Both the position numbers and the translations under genes were made by a program. The notes under the pieces were generated by a model. The model was not told where the DNA came from. It searched no databases and worked only from the letters and a program-made list of their open reading frames with translations. From Tahibacter aquaticus (GTDB lineage Bacteria; Pseudomonadota; Gammaproteobacteria; Xanthomonadales; Rhodanobacteraceae): 64,000 nucleotides of DNA. Below, piece after piece: positions 36,381-44,962 of this stretch. The stretch is from the NCBI RefSeq assembly GCF_004363655.1, contig NZ_SNZH01000010.1, positions 124,001-188,000 on the forward strand. Reading direction: 5' to 3'. Position 1 is the first letter of the stretch. Each line of letters begins with the position of its first letter.

Positions 36381-36613
36381 TCGCCGGCCAGCCAGGCACT
36401 CACCCGTTGTGCATCGAACGGCCAGTCCAGCTCGCGCCGCGTATCGTCGTCGCGCAGTACCGGCACGCGTTCGCCGTAGAGGGCTTCCAAGGTGTTGTCA
36501 AAGTCGATCCAGACGCTGGCGAAATCGGGCGCGCGCGCCTGGGCCAGCACCTCCAGCGCGAGATCGCATAAATGGCACTCGTCGCGCTGGAAAAGTACAA
36601 GTCGCATTGTCAT
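36377..36613 (-). CDS. Glutaredoxin family (DUF836-like) protein
   Basis: This short thioredoxin-fold protein of about 78 aa opens RLVLFQRDECHLCDLALEVL with a CxxC redox pair (Cys13, Cys16 from the chosen start). It continues to a cis-Pro region, ERVPVLRDDDTRRELDWPF, typical of small glutaredoxin-like proteins that reduce disulfides or mixed thiols in the cytoplasm. Two ATGs (36613 and 36607) are possible; GGTGGA lies just upstream of the first. It converges with prfH, sharing CTAG at the stops, and is divergent from sdaA, 61 bp away. Confidence 0.85.
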   Translation of the reverse strand: MTMRLVLFQRDECHLCDLALEVLAQARAPDFASVWIDFDNTLEALYGERVPVLRDDDTRRELDWPFDAQRVSAWLAGD

Positions 36614-36674
36614 GAGGTCCACCGGGCCAGGACGGCTAGAATAGTCGGCCTAGCCACCGCCGGAATCGTTTTTC

Positions 36675-38057
36675 ATGGGCGTCAGCGTATTCGACATCTT
36701 CAAGATCGGCATCGGTCCGTCTTCCTCGCACACGGTCGGCCCGATGCGCGCAGGAGCGCGCTTCGTCAGCCACTGGCTGGAGGAACGCGGCCTGCTCGAC
36801 CGCGTCGCACGCATCCGCGGCGAGCTGTTCGGCTCGCTCGCCCATACCGGCCGCGGCCACGGCACCGACAAGGCCGTGCTGTGCGGCTTCGAAGGTGAAT
36901 GGCCCGACCGCATCAACCCGGACATCATCGAGGGCGCGGTCGAGCGCATCCGCAACAGCAAGCGCATCCGCCTGCTGGGCAAGCACGAAATCGATTTCGA
37001 CGAAAAACGCGACCTGGTTTTCAACAAGCGCCAGAAGCTGCCGTATCACACCAACGGCATGCGCTTCACCGCCTACGGCAGCAACGAGGAAGAACTGGCC
37101 ACGCGCGACTACTACTCGGTCGGCGGCGGCTTCGTGGTCAACCATGACGAAGCGGCGGAAGACCGCATCGTGCCCGATACCACGCCCCTGCCCTATCCCT
37201 ACCACAGCGGCGACGAACTGCTGCAGCAATGCGCCGAATCGGGCAAGACCATCGCCGAAGTGGTGCTGGCGAACGAACTGTCCTGGCGCAGCGAAGCGGA
37301 CATCCGCAGCGGCCTGCTCACCATCTGGAAGGCCATGCAGGCCTGCGTCGCCCGCGGCATTCGCGAATCGGGCGTGCTGCCCGGTGGGCTCAAGGTGGTC
37401 CGGCGCGCGCCGAACATGCAGGCGGAACTGCTGGCACGGCCCGAGGCAGCGCTGAAAGACCCGCTCACCATCCTGGACTGGGTCAATCTCTACGCCCTGG
37501 CGGTGAACGAAGAGAACGCCGCCGGCGGCCGTGTCGTGACCGCACCGACCAATGGCGCCGCCGGCATCGTTCCCGCGGTGCTGCATTATTTCGACCGCTT
37601 CTGCCCGAGTGCGAGCGAAGACAGGATCATCGATTTCCTGCTCACCGCCGGCGCCATCGGCATCCTGTACAAGGAAAACGCCTCGATCTCCGGTGCCGAA
37701 GTGGGCTGCCAGGGCGAAGTCGGCGTGGCCTGTTCCATGGCTGCCGGCGGGCTGACCGCAGCACTCGGCGGCAGCATCTACCAAGTCGAGAATGCCGCCG
37801 AGATCGGCATGGAACACAACCTCGGCCTGACCTGCGATCCGATCGGCGGCCTGGTGCAGATTCCCTGTATCGAGCGCAACGCCATGGGGGCGGTCAAGGC
37901 GATCAATGCCTCGCGCATGGCCCTTCGCGGCGACGGCAAGCACCGCGTGTCGCTGGACAAGGTGATCAAGACCATGCGCGATACCGGCAAGGACATGCAG
38001 GACAAGTACAAGGAAACCAGCCGCGGCGGGCTGGCGGTCAACGTCATCGAATGTTGA
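36675..38057 (+). CDS. sdaA: L-serine ammonia-lyase (L-serine dehydratase)
   Basis: This 460-aa single-chain enzyme deaminates L-serine to pyruvate. The N-terminal domain starts [20 protein letters not shown], the family signature. The catalytic domain has Cys residues for the oxygen-labile 4Fe-4S cluster in [17 protein letters not shown] and [16 protein letters not shown], and the substrate-binding [14 protein letters not shown]. The length is that of the fused alpha/beta type found in E. coli SdaA and SdaB. It is transcribed alone, converging on the gene at 38101. A GC-rich 9-bp stem (38061-38069 with 38084-38092) after the stop may end both transcripts. Confidence 0.97.
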   Translation: MGVSVFDIFKIGIGPSSSHTVGPMRAGARFVSHWLEERGLLDRVARIRGELFGSLAHTGRGHGTDKAVLCGFEGEWPDRINPDIIEGAVERIRNSKRIRLLGKHEIDFDEKRDLVFNKRQKLPYHTNGMRFTAYGSNEEELATRDYYSVGGGFVVNHDEAAEDRIVPDTTPLPYPYHSGDELLQQCAESGKTIAEVVLANELSWRSEADIRSGLLTIWKAMQACVARGIRESGVLPGGLKVVRRAPNMQAELLARPEAALKDPLTILDWVNLYALAVNEENAAGGRVVTAPTNGAAGIVPAVLHYFDRFCPSASEDRIIDFLLTAGAIGILYKENASISGAEVGCQGEVGVACSMAAGGLTAALGGSIYQVENAAEIGMEHNLGLTCDPIGGLVQIPCIERNAMGAVKAINASRMALRGDGKHRVSLDKVIKTMRDTGKDMQDKYKETSRGGLAVNVIEC

Positions 38058-38100
38058 GCGGCGCGGCGGCGCGGCATCCGGGTCCGCCGCGCTTGCCGGC

Positions 38101-38859
38101 TCAATCCTGCCAGTCGCAGGACTCCTGCGTTTCCATCGCCCGCTCGGCGGCCTTCTTGGCCGTTGCCGGATTGTATAGACCTACATAACGTCCATATTTG
38201 CGCGCCGCGGTTTCGCCCAGGCTTTCGTCCGGCGCGTAGGCACGGGCGAAGCGCGTCGACTTGCAGCGCACCACGTTGTGGCCGCGCTTGAGCAGTTCCT
38301 GCGCCGCCAGCTTGCCCTGCTCGATCGGTGCCCGCGGCTGTGCCGGCTCCTGCGGCGCCGGCGCCAGGCGCAGGCTGCCATCGGCGTTGTACAGGCTGGG
38401 TGCGCTGGGCGTGGCGACGATGGCATCGACACCTTCCGCCGCCGCAGCCGGCGCCGCTACCGGGCGCTGGCCGCGTTCGCGCCGCAACGGCGCCGGTGCA
38501 TTGCGCGCCGTGCCGCCCTGGGGCGAACTGACCGACAGCGGCGGCAGCTCATGCACCGCTGCCGGCAGATCCTGCGGCGGCGCCACTTCGATCAGGCTGA
38601 CCTGGATCACATCGCGCCGGTTTTCCACAAAGGGCTTGGCCCGCATCGCATCGCGCACCAGCCAGATCAGCAGCAGATGGGCCAGGATCGCGACGAGAAT
38701 CGCCACGGCCACGCGGCGCCAGTTCACATCCGGCGCACGCCAGCGCAATTCGTGCAGCATGGCGCGGCGCATCGGCAATACGCGCGCGGCCACACGCGCC
38801 GGATCGATCGGCGGGGCACGCGGTGGCTCAGGCCGGTTGAGCTGCGGATCGGCGCTCAT
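38101..38859 (-). CDS. Single-pass membrane protein of unknown function (TonB-like layout)
   Basis: This 252-aa protein has a Pro/Arg-rich cytoplasmic start (1-45), one transmembrane helix (about 50-68, VAVAILVAILAHLLLIWLV) and a Pro/Ala-rich periplasmic stretch. The C-terminal region has two Cys (VVRCKSTRF and QESCDWQD) that may pair. The anchor plus VIQVSLIEV and a Pro-rich linker resemble TonB-type energy transducers, but no TonB C-terminal domain is evident, so I do not name it. I take the ATG at 38859; an in-frame TTG four codons earlier is less likely. It converges with sdaA. Confidence 0.65.
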   Translation of the reverse strand: MSADPQLNRPEPPRAPPIDPARVAARVLPMRRAMLHELRWRAPDVNWRRVAVAILVAILAHLLLIWLVRDAMRAKPFVENRRDVIQVSLIEVAPPQDLPAAVHELPPLSVSSPQGGTARNAPAPLRRERGQRPVAAPAAAAEGVDAIVATPSAPSLYNADGSLRLAPAPQEPAQPRAPIEQGKLAAQELLKRGHNVVRCKSTRFARAYAPDESLGETAARKYGRYVGLYNPATAKKAAERAMETQESCDWQD

Positions 38860-38970
38860 GCAATCAGGCAATGGGGGGAGCGCGCAGTGTAGCCAGGGGC
38901 TGTCGGGCAGAGATTACGAAAGGGTTAGCGCGCTGCGGGACGGTAGGGTTCGCTTCAGCTGAGCCGACGC

Positions 38971-39001
38971 AGAAAAACCACGGGCACCCGAAGGTGCCCG
39001 T
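38971..39001 (-). terminator. Intrinsic terminator of the glycine-zipper gene
   Basis: On the minus strand ACGGGCACC and GGTGCCCGT form a perfect 9-bp stem with a TTCG loop, followed by GGTTTTT. This is a textbook intrinsic terminator, 87 bases after the stop at 39088. A second perfect hairpin (CCGGCACCA/TGGTGCCGG, 39011-39031) precedes it. Confidence 0.85.
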
Positions 39002-39087
39002 CGTCCCGATCCGGCACCATCCTGGTGCCGGTGTGTCTGCGCTCTTACGTTGAGCGAACGGCGCGGCGCTTCAAGCCGCTGGCCGCC

Positions 39088-39663
39088 TTATTCCGCCGGC
39101 GTTACGCCGCGGTCAACCCGGACGCGCAGGCGATTGCCCGGGTGATGATCCATCGTGGTGTGGAAAACGTCGCCACGATAACGGTAGGTGACCTGGTAGC
39201 CGACGATCTCGTCGTTGCCGCGCCAGGCGGTCTGTTCACGGCAGCGGGTTTCGTAGTCGGTGGTATAGCCGCCGCTGGTTTCGTAGTAGTCGCCACGACG
39301 CTGCGAGGTGTTGTTGCCGACCGCGCCGCCGATCACTGCACCGGCAATGGTGGCGGCCTTGCGCCCGTCGCCCTTGCCGACCTGGTTGCCCAGGGCACCG
39401 CCGATGACCGCACCGAGCACGGTGGCGCCGGTGTGATTGCGGCGGGCCGTATAGCCCGGCTCATAGCGCTCGACCGGCTGGTCGTAACAGACTTCGCGGC
39501 TTACCGGGCGACGCGAACGTTCGATGATGGGATCGACGTCGACCACGGTTGCCCAGTCATAGCGCGTGTCATAACGACCGTAGTCGTCGCCGCGACGGGC
39601 AAGGGCCGGACCGGAAAGCGCCACGCCAGCCACCAGGGCCAAAGTGAGAGGAATGTTCTTCAT
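39088..39663 (-). CDS. Glycine-zipper 2TM domain envelope protein
   Basis: In this 191-aa protein a signal peptide (1-22, ending PALA-R) is followed by an Arg/Tyr-rich region. A glycine-zipper pair follows, TVLGAVIGGALGNQVG and AATIAGAVIGGAVGNNT (about 82-117), like the Rickettsia 17-kDa antigen family. The C-terminal part has paired Cys (one before the zipper in REVCYDQ and one after in TRCREQ) and strands such as YQVTYRYRGDVFHTTMDHHPG. It probably sits at the outer membrane, but there is no lipobox Cys. The ATG at 39663 has AGGAGG just upstream. The gene is monocistronic, with a strong terminator. Confidence 0.87.
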   Translation of the reverse strand: MKNIPLTLALVAGVALSGPALARRGDDYGRYDTRYDWATVVDVDPIIERSRRPVSREVCYDQPVERYEPGYTARRNHTGATVLGAVIGGALGNQVGKGDGRKAATIAGAVIGGAVGNNTSQRRGDYYETSGGYTTDYETRCREQTAWRGNDEIVGYQVTYRYRGDVFHTTMDHHPGNRLRVRVDRGVTPAE

Positions 39664-39759
39664 ACCGCCTCCTGCTCCGGGCACCATGCCCGTTCGTATG
39701 TCTCACAAGGTAGGGGCGACGGGATGAATTCCTAGTTAATTCCAGCAGTTACGTGGCGT

Positions 39760-40506
39760 TCATTCAGTTTGCAGGGGAACTTGTGACGGCGATGTATGGA
39801 ATGTTTCGGCCTGTGTCCAGCCCAGCACGCGCCGAGCCAGGGCCGCCGCGTCGCGGCCCAGCAAAGGACCGGTATGACTGACGCCGGGCAAGATCCACAG
39901 CTGCGCCGCGCAGGCAGCCGCCAGGTTGCGACTGGACTCGGTGGGTACGTCACCGTCGGCGCTGCTGGCGATGACCAGGATGCGGCAATCCGGCAGTTCG
40001 ACATTCAGCCCTGTCACGGCCTGGTCCAGCACTGCCGCTGACTCGTCGCGCCAGTGCCGGAACGCGTAGAGCACGGCCGCGTCATCCGCATCGGGCAGGC
40101 TGCGCTGGCTGCTGGCCAGGCGACGCCGGCTGGCCCAGGGAATGATGCCTGCTGTATCGACCCGCCGGCCTGGCCGCGGTGCGATGCCGGCCGGCGGCAG
40201 GGGATTGACCAATACCAGCCCACGGGCTTGCACTTGGCGGGCGATGGCCAGGGCGATCAGTCCGCCCAGGCTGGCGCCGACAATCACCGGCCGCGACAGC
40301 CCTGAGGCCGCCGCACGCATCTGTGCGAGGTAATCATCGAGCAGGGTTGCGCCGAGTCCCGCTGCCAGCGGCTGCAGGTCGGGCGCGTACAGGGTCGCTG
40401 CGTGTGCACGCCAGACGCGCTGCCAGATCGCCCATTCCCAGCCGCCGCCGCCGGCGCCATGAATGGCGAGCGTGGATTCGGGCGGACATACGCAGGACGA
40501 CGGCAT
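39760..40506 (-). CDS. Alpha/beta hydrolase
   Basis: This 248-aa cytoplasmic hydrolase has HGAGGGGWEW (about 16-25) as the oxyanion-hole loop. The nucleophile Ser lies in IVGASLGGLIAL (GxSxG). An Asp follows in SSADGDVPTES and a His in GVSHTGPLLG, giving a complete triad. I cannot tell the substrate. The start at 40506 lacks a strong ribosome-binding site, though the predicted N-terminus is compatible with the fold. It is divergent from the CadC-like regulator 67 bp away, so that regulator may control it. Confidence 0.83.
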   Translation of the reverse strand: MPSSCVCPPESTLAIHGAGGGGWEWAIWQRVWRAHAATLYAPDLQPLAAGLGATLLDDYLAQMRAAASGLSRPVIVGASLGGLIALAIARQVQARGLVLVNPLPPAGIAPRPGRRVDTAGIIPWASRRRLASSQRSLPDADDAAVLYAFRHWRDESAAVLDQAVTGLNVELPDCRILVIASSADGDVPTESSRNLAAACAAQLWILPGVSHTGPLLGRDAAALARRVLGWTQAETFHTSPSQVPLQTE

Positions 40507-40573
40507 CGCCGCATTATGGCGATTCGCCCTGGCCCATGGCGCGCCGCGGCAAGGGCAAGCTACGCTGCCGGCG

Positions 40574-42991
40574 ATGCCTGCCCCGACCTACCGCTTCGGC
40601 GACTACCGCCTTGACCCCGCCACCCGCGAATTGCAGCGCAGCGGCGAGCTTGTCGCCCTGCCGCCGCGTGCCTTCGATTGCCTGGCCTACCTGGTCGAGC
40701 GGCGCGAACGCGCCGTCGGCCGCGACGAACTGATTGCCGCGGTCTGGGGCAAGGCCGAGGTGTCCGACACCTTGCTCGCCCAGACCATATTGCGCGTGCG
40801 CCGTGCCGTCGGCGACACCGGCAACGAACAGCATGCCGTACGTACGGTGCCGCGTTTCGGCTACCGCTGGGTAGTGCCGACCGAAGTCGTGACAGCGCCC
40901 GAACGCGGCGAGCCTCGCCGCGAAACGGCGGCGGCTTCGCTGGCGATACCCGAGCCACCCGCCGCAGCAGGTGCGGCCCCCGCGGCAACGCAAAGGGCAC
41001 CTTCCCGCACCGCACCACCCGTCCAGCCGCCGTCACCTCGGCCCCTGTGGCCCTGGCTGGTCGCCGCGGCCGCTGCGGTTCTGCTTGCCCTTGGCCTGTG
41101 GCGGCTAAGCGCCGACAAACCCGTCACTGCCACCGGCAGCGGCACCGAGCCGCGCCTGAGCAGCAACGCCGCGATTGTGCTGCCGGTCGAACTGGACGAA
41201 GGTGCCGAATGGTCCTGGGTGCGCCTGGGCGGCATGGATTTCATTGCTTCGCACCTGCGGGCCAGCGGCCAGGCGGCGCTGCCCAGCGATACCACCCTGG
41301 TGCTGCTGGCCCGCCAGCCCGCGCCACGCAGCACGGCAAGCGACCTGAAAGCTGCCCGCGACAGCGGCGCGCGCCTAGTGCTGCAGCCGCAGGCCCGGCG
41401 CCTGGCCGGCCAATGGCAGGTCAGCATTGCCGCCTACGCCACCGACGGCAGCCGGCGCCAGGGCGAAGGCCGCGCCGACACGGTATTGCAGGCCAGCGAA
41501 CAGGCGCTGCAACAGTTGCTGGGCGCGGGACTGGCCGAGCCGCGAGCCGGCAGCCAGCGCGCCGAACACTTGCAGCGTGCCGAAGCTGCCTTGCTGGCCG
41601 ACGATCTGGCCACGGCCCGGCGCGAACTCGATGCCGTCGCCGCCAGCGCCGACGATGCGGAGCTGGCCTATCGCCGCTCGCAGATCGACTTCCGCGCCGG
41701 CGACTACGAAGGCGTCGACCAGCGCCTGTTGCCGCTGCTGCAAAAGCTCGATGCCAAGACCCAGGCCGGCCTGCGCGGCCAGGTACTCAACGGACTGGGC
41801 TCCATCGCCATACGGCGCAACCAGATGCTCGCGGGCGAGCGCTACTTCAGCGAAGCGGTGAACCTGCTGCGCAACCGCGGCGATGCGCGCGCCCTGGGCC
41901 AGGCCTATACCGGCCTGGCGATAACCCAGGCGGCGCAGCACCGCTTCGACCTGGCACTGGGCACGTTCGCCCACGCCCGCGTCGAGCTGGAAAAGGCCGG
42001 CGACGAACTCGCCGTGGCCCGCGTCGACGCCAACCTCGGCATTCTCGACATAGAACGCAAGCGCTATCCGGAAGCCGTGACCGGCCTGCGCCGCGCCGCG
42101 GCGCGCTTTGCCGCCTTCGGCGCCGTCAACGAGCAGCTGACCAGCCTGATCGGCCTGGCCCGGGCGCAAGCAGAAATGCTCGATACCGCCGGCGCCAGCC
42201 AGACCGCCGACGAGTTCTGGAGCCTGGCCGCACGCAGTGCCAGCCCGCGCCTGCGTCACCAGATGGCCGTGGTGCGCGCCGATGTGCTGGCCCAGTGCGG
42301 CCGCCTGCAGGAAGCGCGCAACCTGCTCGCCGGCCTGCGGCGCGAACTGGAACTGCCCGCCGAAAACGATACCCAGGCCCGCGCCGATGCCGTGCTGGCG
42401 CGCCTGGCCCTGGCCGACGGCGATGCCGCCCTGGCCCTGAAACTGTCCGACGCCGGCCTGGAAGGCCTGCCCGAAGAACAGTTCGAACGCGAACGCGCCC
42501 AGCTCTGGCTGCTGCGCCTGCGCGCCCTGCGCGGGCTGGAACGGTTCGACGAAGCACGCCGCCGCCTGGAAGAATTCCAGCACTGGGCCGGCAGCACGCA
42601 CGACCCCGCCGCGCCGCTTTACGCCGGCCTGGCCAGTGCCGAGCTGGACTGGGCGCAGAACCGGCGCGAGCCGGCACGCCAGCGCTATGCGGAACTGCTC
42701 AATCAGGCCGACCAGGCCGGCGTCGCACTGGATCTGGCCCTGGTAGTGCAAAGCTACGGCGGCGCCCTGCTCGATGCCGGCGACAGCGAGGCCGCTGCGC
42801 CGGTGATCGCCCGTATCGCGCGCTGGGCCGATGCGGATTTCGGCTGCGCCCTGCTGCAGGTCTGGGCGTATTGGGCCCAGGGCGACCTGCCGGCCTGGCA
42901 GCAGGCGCTGCAAAAAGCCCGCGGCCTGGCGGGCGAACGCCCGATCGCCCCCATCCTGACCCAGCCACCGCAGCCGGCGCAGATCCACTGA
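40574..42991 (+). CDS. CadC-like membrane transcription regulator with TPR region
   Basis: In this 805-aa protein residues 1-95 form an OmpR-type winged-helix DNA-binding domain (YRFGDYRLDPATRELQR, LPPRAFDCLAYLVER and HAVRTVPRFGYRWVVP). A Pro-rich linker leads to one membrane helix (about 157-177). The rest is periplasmic, with a mixed domain (about 185-335) and tetratricopeptide-like repeats (about 340-790, rich in Ala/Leu with recurring GLARAQAEMLD-type helices). The layout matches ToxR/CadC-type one-component regulators that sense periplasmic signals and bind DNA from the membrane. The likely target is its own divergent neighbour, or sites elsewhere. The ATG at 40574 is chosen because it puts the winged helix at the N-terminus. 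Confidence 0.85.
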   Translation: MPAPTYRFGDYRLDPATRELQRSGELVALPPRAFDCLAYLVERRERAVGRDELIAAVWGKAEVSDTLLAQTILRVRRAVGDTGNEQHAVRTVPRFGYRWVVPTEVVTAPERGEPRRETAAASLAIPEPPAAAGAAPAATQRAPSRTAPPVQPPSPRPLWPWLVAAAAAVLLALGLWRLSADKPVTATGSGTEPRLSSNAAIVLPVELDEGAEWSWVRLGGMDFIASHLRASGQAALPSDTTLVLLARQPAPRSTASDLKAARDSGARLVLQPQARRLAGQWQVSIAAYATDGSRRQGEGRADTVLQASEQALQQLLGAGLAEPRAGSQRAEHLQRAEAALLADDLATARRELDAVAASADDAELAYRRSQIDFRAGDYEGVDQRLLPLLQKLDAKTQAGLRGQVLNGLGSIAIRRNQMLAGERYFSEAVNLLRNRGDARALGQAYTGLAITQAAQHRFDLALGTFAHARVELEKAGDELAVARVDANLGILDIERKRYPEAVTGLRRAAARFAAFGAVNEQLTSLIGLARAQAEMLDTAGASQTADEFWSLAARSASPRLRHQMAVVRADVLAQCGRLQEARNLLAGLRRELELPAENDTQARADAVLARLALADGDAALALKLSDAGLEGLPEEQFERERAQLWLLRLRALRGLERFDEARRRLEEFQHWAGSTHDPAAPLYAGLASAELDWAQNRREPARQRYAELLNQADQAGVALDLALVVQSYGGALLDAGDSEAAAPVIARIARWADADFGCALLQVWAYWAQGDLPAWQQALQKARGLAGERPIAPILTQPPQPAQIH

Positions 42992-43227
42992 GCTTGCCGC
43001 AACGTGATGGCCATCACATTGGCGAACCCCGTACGAGTACAAAAAACCCAAACAGAATCAACAAAGTGATGGAAAAGTAAGGCAACGTGAAACGCCGCCG
43101 CATGGAGCGTGAAAGCAGTTGTGCGCCCAGCACCAATACTGCAGCCGTCTGCCGGTCGGCCCGCCTCCCCACGCCCCCCGCCGGCCTTCCGGCAGACCTT
43201 CTTTCCGCACCATCGAGGGTCTACCGC

Positions 43228-44793
43228 ATGCGTGTCCGTGTCATCGCTGGCCTCGTCGGCCTGATCCTGTCCAGCACCAGCCTGGCAGGCACCTTCCATT
43301 CCGTCGGTCAGCCAGGCAGTCAATTGATCAGCCTGTCCGAACACGGCCGCATCGGCGCCGGCAGCTTCTTCGGCCAGGGCGCCTTCCGCTGGACCAAGGC
43401 AAACGGCGCTGTGCTGATCGATCGCTACCAGGCCATCCAGGGCATGAACAGCTGGGGCCAGCCGCTGGCCGGCCAGGCGCAGGATGCGAACCAGAGCTGG
43501 GTCGCCGCCATTGCCTATAGCAATGCCGAGTTCTTCGATCCCATCCTGGTCGGCGGCCTGCCCGGCGCACAGTCCGTCGACGGCATGCTCAGCGCGGGCT
43601 ACGACGTCGCCGACGACGGCAGCGTGGTCGGCCTGGCCTATAACGCCGACAACAACGCCGTCGCATTCCGCTGGCATGCCGCCAGCGGCATCAGCGAACT
43701 GCCGCGCTTGAATCCGGATAGCTATTCCCGCGCCAATGCGGTCAGCCGCGACGGCCGCGTCGTGATCGGCTGGAACGACACTGACGAGGGCTACCGCCGC
43801 GGCGTGAAATGGGTCGACGGCAAGATCAGCGAATTCCTCGACGCCGATGGCCTGCAGGTCGGCGAAGCCCTGGGCACCAACCGCGACGGCAGCAGCATCG
43901 TCGGCAACGGCGCCGGCAAGATGGGCAACGAGGCCTGGCGCTGGACCGCGGCGACCGGCCTGCAAGCCATCGGCATCATCGGCACCGGCAGCTTCTTCGA
44001 CCAGGCCTATGCCTTCGGCGTCAGCGACGACGGCAATCTGATCGGCGGCGGCAGCGGTGCCGGTCCGGAGCGCAAGGCCGTGCTGTGGACGCCGCAGACC
44101 GGCATGATCCTCCTGACCGACTACCTGGCCCAGCACGGCATCACCTATCCCGACGGCTGGAGCTTCAACGCAGTGACCGCGGTTTCCGGCGACGGCCTGG
44201 TCATCGGCGGCTGGGGCTACGATCCGGACAACGCGGTCAATTCCTTCGTCATCGAGCTGGACAACGTGCGGCCGCAGCAGGTCATCGTCGAAGCCCATGG
44301 CAAGGTGTTCTGGAACGACATCGCCGCCGGGCCGTTTGCCGGCGTGGCCGCCGACGCGCCCGTCACCATGAGCTTCCGCATGGAGCCGAAAGGCTACGAA
44401 GTGGAAACTGGAAAGTTCGTGCGCTACCCGATCGTGCTGCCCAGCTTCCGCTTGCAGGCCGGCAGCGCCAGCGACACGCTGTCGGGCGATGTGCCCTTCC
44501 CGCCCACCAACGGCCTCGCCAACGACTACCCGCGTTCCGACGGCATCCACATCTTCGACACGCCTCTGGTCACCCCCGCCACATCGATGGAGTTCGAACT
44601 GTTCAATCCGGGCGGCGACCTGTTCGACTCGGTGGAACCGAACAACATCAACCGCACCTTCGGCCCGGGTATGTTCGAGAAGGTTGGCTGGTCGGTGACC
44701 GAAGGCCAGGGCGGCCAGCACGTCATGGTCATCGACCTCGAATCGGTCACGATCGAAGACGAGTGCTCGATCTTCTGCGGCCGCTTCGACTGA
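43228..44793 (+). CDS. Secreted HAF-repeat beta-propeller-like protein
   Basis: This 521-aa protein has a signal peptide (1-19, ending SSTSLA-G) and then repeated units of the HAF type: AFRWTKANGAVLID, AFRWHAASGISELP, VKWVDGKISEF and AWRWTAATGLQAIG alternate with VSDDGNLIGG-like turns, suggesting a propeller (about 40-340). The C-terminal part is a beta-rich domain. It ends ECSIFCGRFD, with two Cys, which resembles the terminal GFE-type tail of the neighbouring PhoX-like protein. Function is unknown. I choose the ATG at 43228 because it starts the signal peptide. A repeat element and a strong terminator follow. Confidence 0.78.
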   Translation: MRVRVIAGLVGLILSSTSLAGTFHSVGQPGSQLISLSEHGRIGAGSFFGQGAFRWTKANGAVLIDRYQAIQGMNSWGQPLAGQAQDANQSWVAAIAYSNAEFFDPILVGGLPGAQSVDGMLSAGYDVADDGSVVGLAYNADNNAVAFRWHAASGISELPRLNPDSYSRANAVSRDGRVVIGWNDTDEGYRRGVKWVDGKISEFLDADGLQVGEALGTNRDGSSIVGNGAGKMGNEAWRWTAATGLQAIGIIGTGSFFDQAYAFGVSDDGNLIGGGSGAGPERKAVLWTPQTGMILLTDYLAQHGITYPDGWSFNAVTAVSGDGLVIGGWGYDPDNAVNSFVIELDNVRPQQVIVEAHGKVFWNDIAAGPFAGVAADAPVTMSFRMEPKGYEVETGKFVRYPIVLPSFRLQAGSASDTLSGDVPFPPTNGLANDYPRSDGIHIFDTPLVTPATSMEFELFNPGGDLFDSVEPNNINRTFGPGMFEKVGWSVTEGQGGQHVMVIDLESVTIEDECSIFCGRFD

Positions 44794-44805
44794 AACCCGG
44801 CATCC

Positions 44806-44908
44806 CGCAGGGTGCGATGAGCGGCAGCGAATTGCACCGCGAGGCATTCCCGCCGACTCCGTCGCGGGACCTGGCGGCGCAATTCGCTGCGCTCATCGGC
44901 GCCCTACG
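44806..44908. repeat. About 103-bp palindromic element, copy 1
   Basis: Two imperfect 35-base inverted arms (44806-44840 and 44874-44908) share the core GCAGCGAATTGC and enclose about 33 bases. A second complete copy lies at 58639-58747 and a half copy at 58583-58618, so this is a dispersed family. It sits between the HAF gene stop and its terminator. Confidence 0.8.
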
Positions 44909-44921
44909 TTACTGCCCTGCG

Positions 44922-44950
44922 CCCGCCTTCGACCGAAGGCGGGTTTTTTT
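44922..44950 (+). terminator. Intrinsic terminator after the HAF-repeat gene
   Basis: CCCGCCTTC (44922-44930) and GAAGGCGGG (44935-44943) form a perfect 9-bp stem with loop GACC, followed by seven T residues. It ends rightward transcription before the convergent PhoX-like gene. Confidence 0.92.
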
Positions 44951-44962
44951 ATCAGTCGTATT

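Noticed and set aside
38101-38859. TonB energy transducer
   Set aside because: Anchor and Pro-rich linker fit, but no TonB C-terminal domain is visible and no ExbB/ExbD genes are near, so it is left as unknown.
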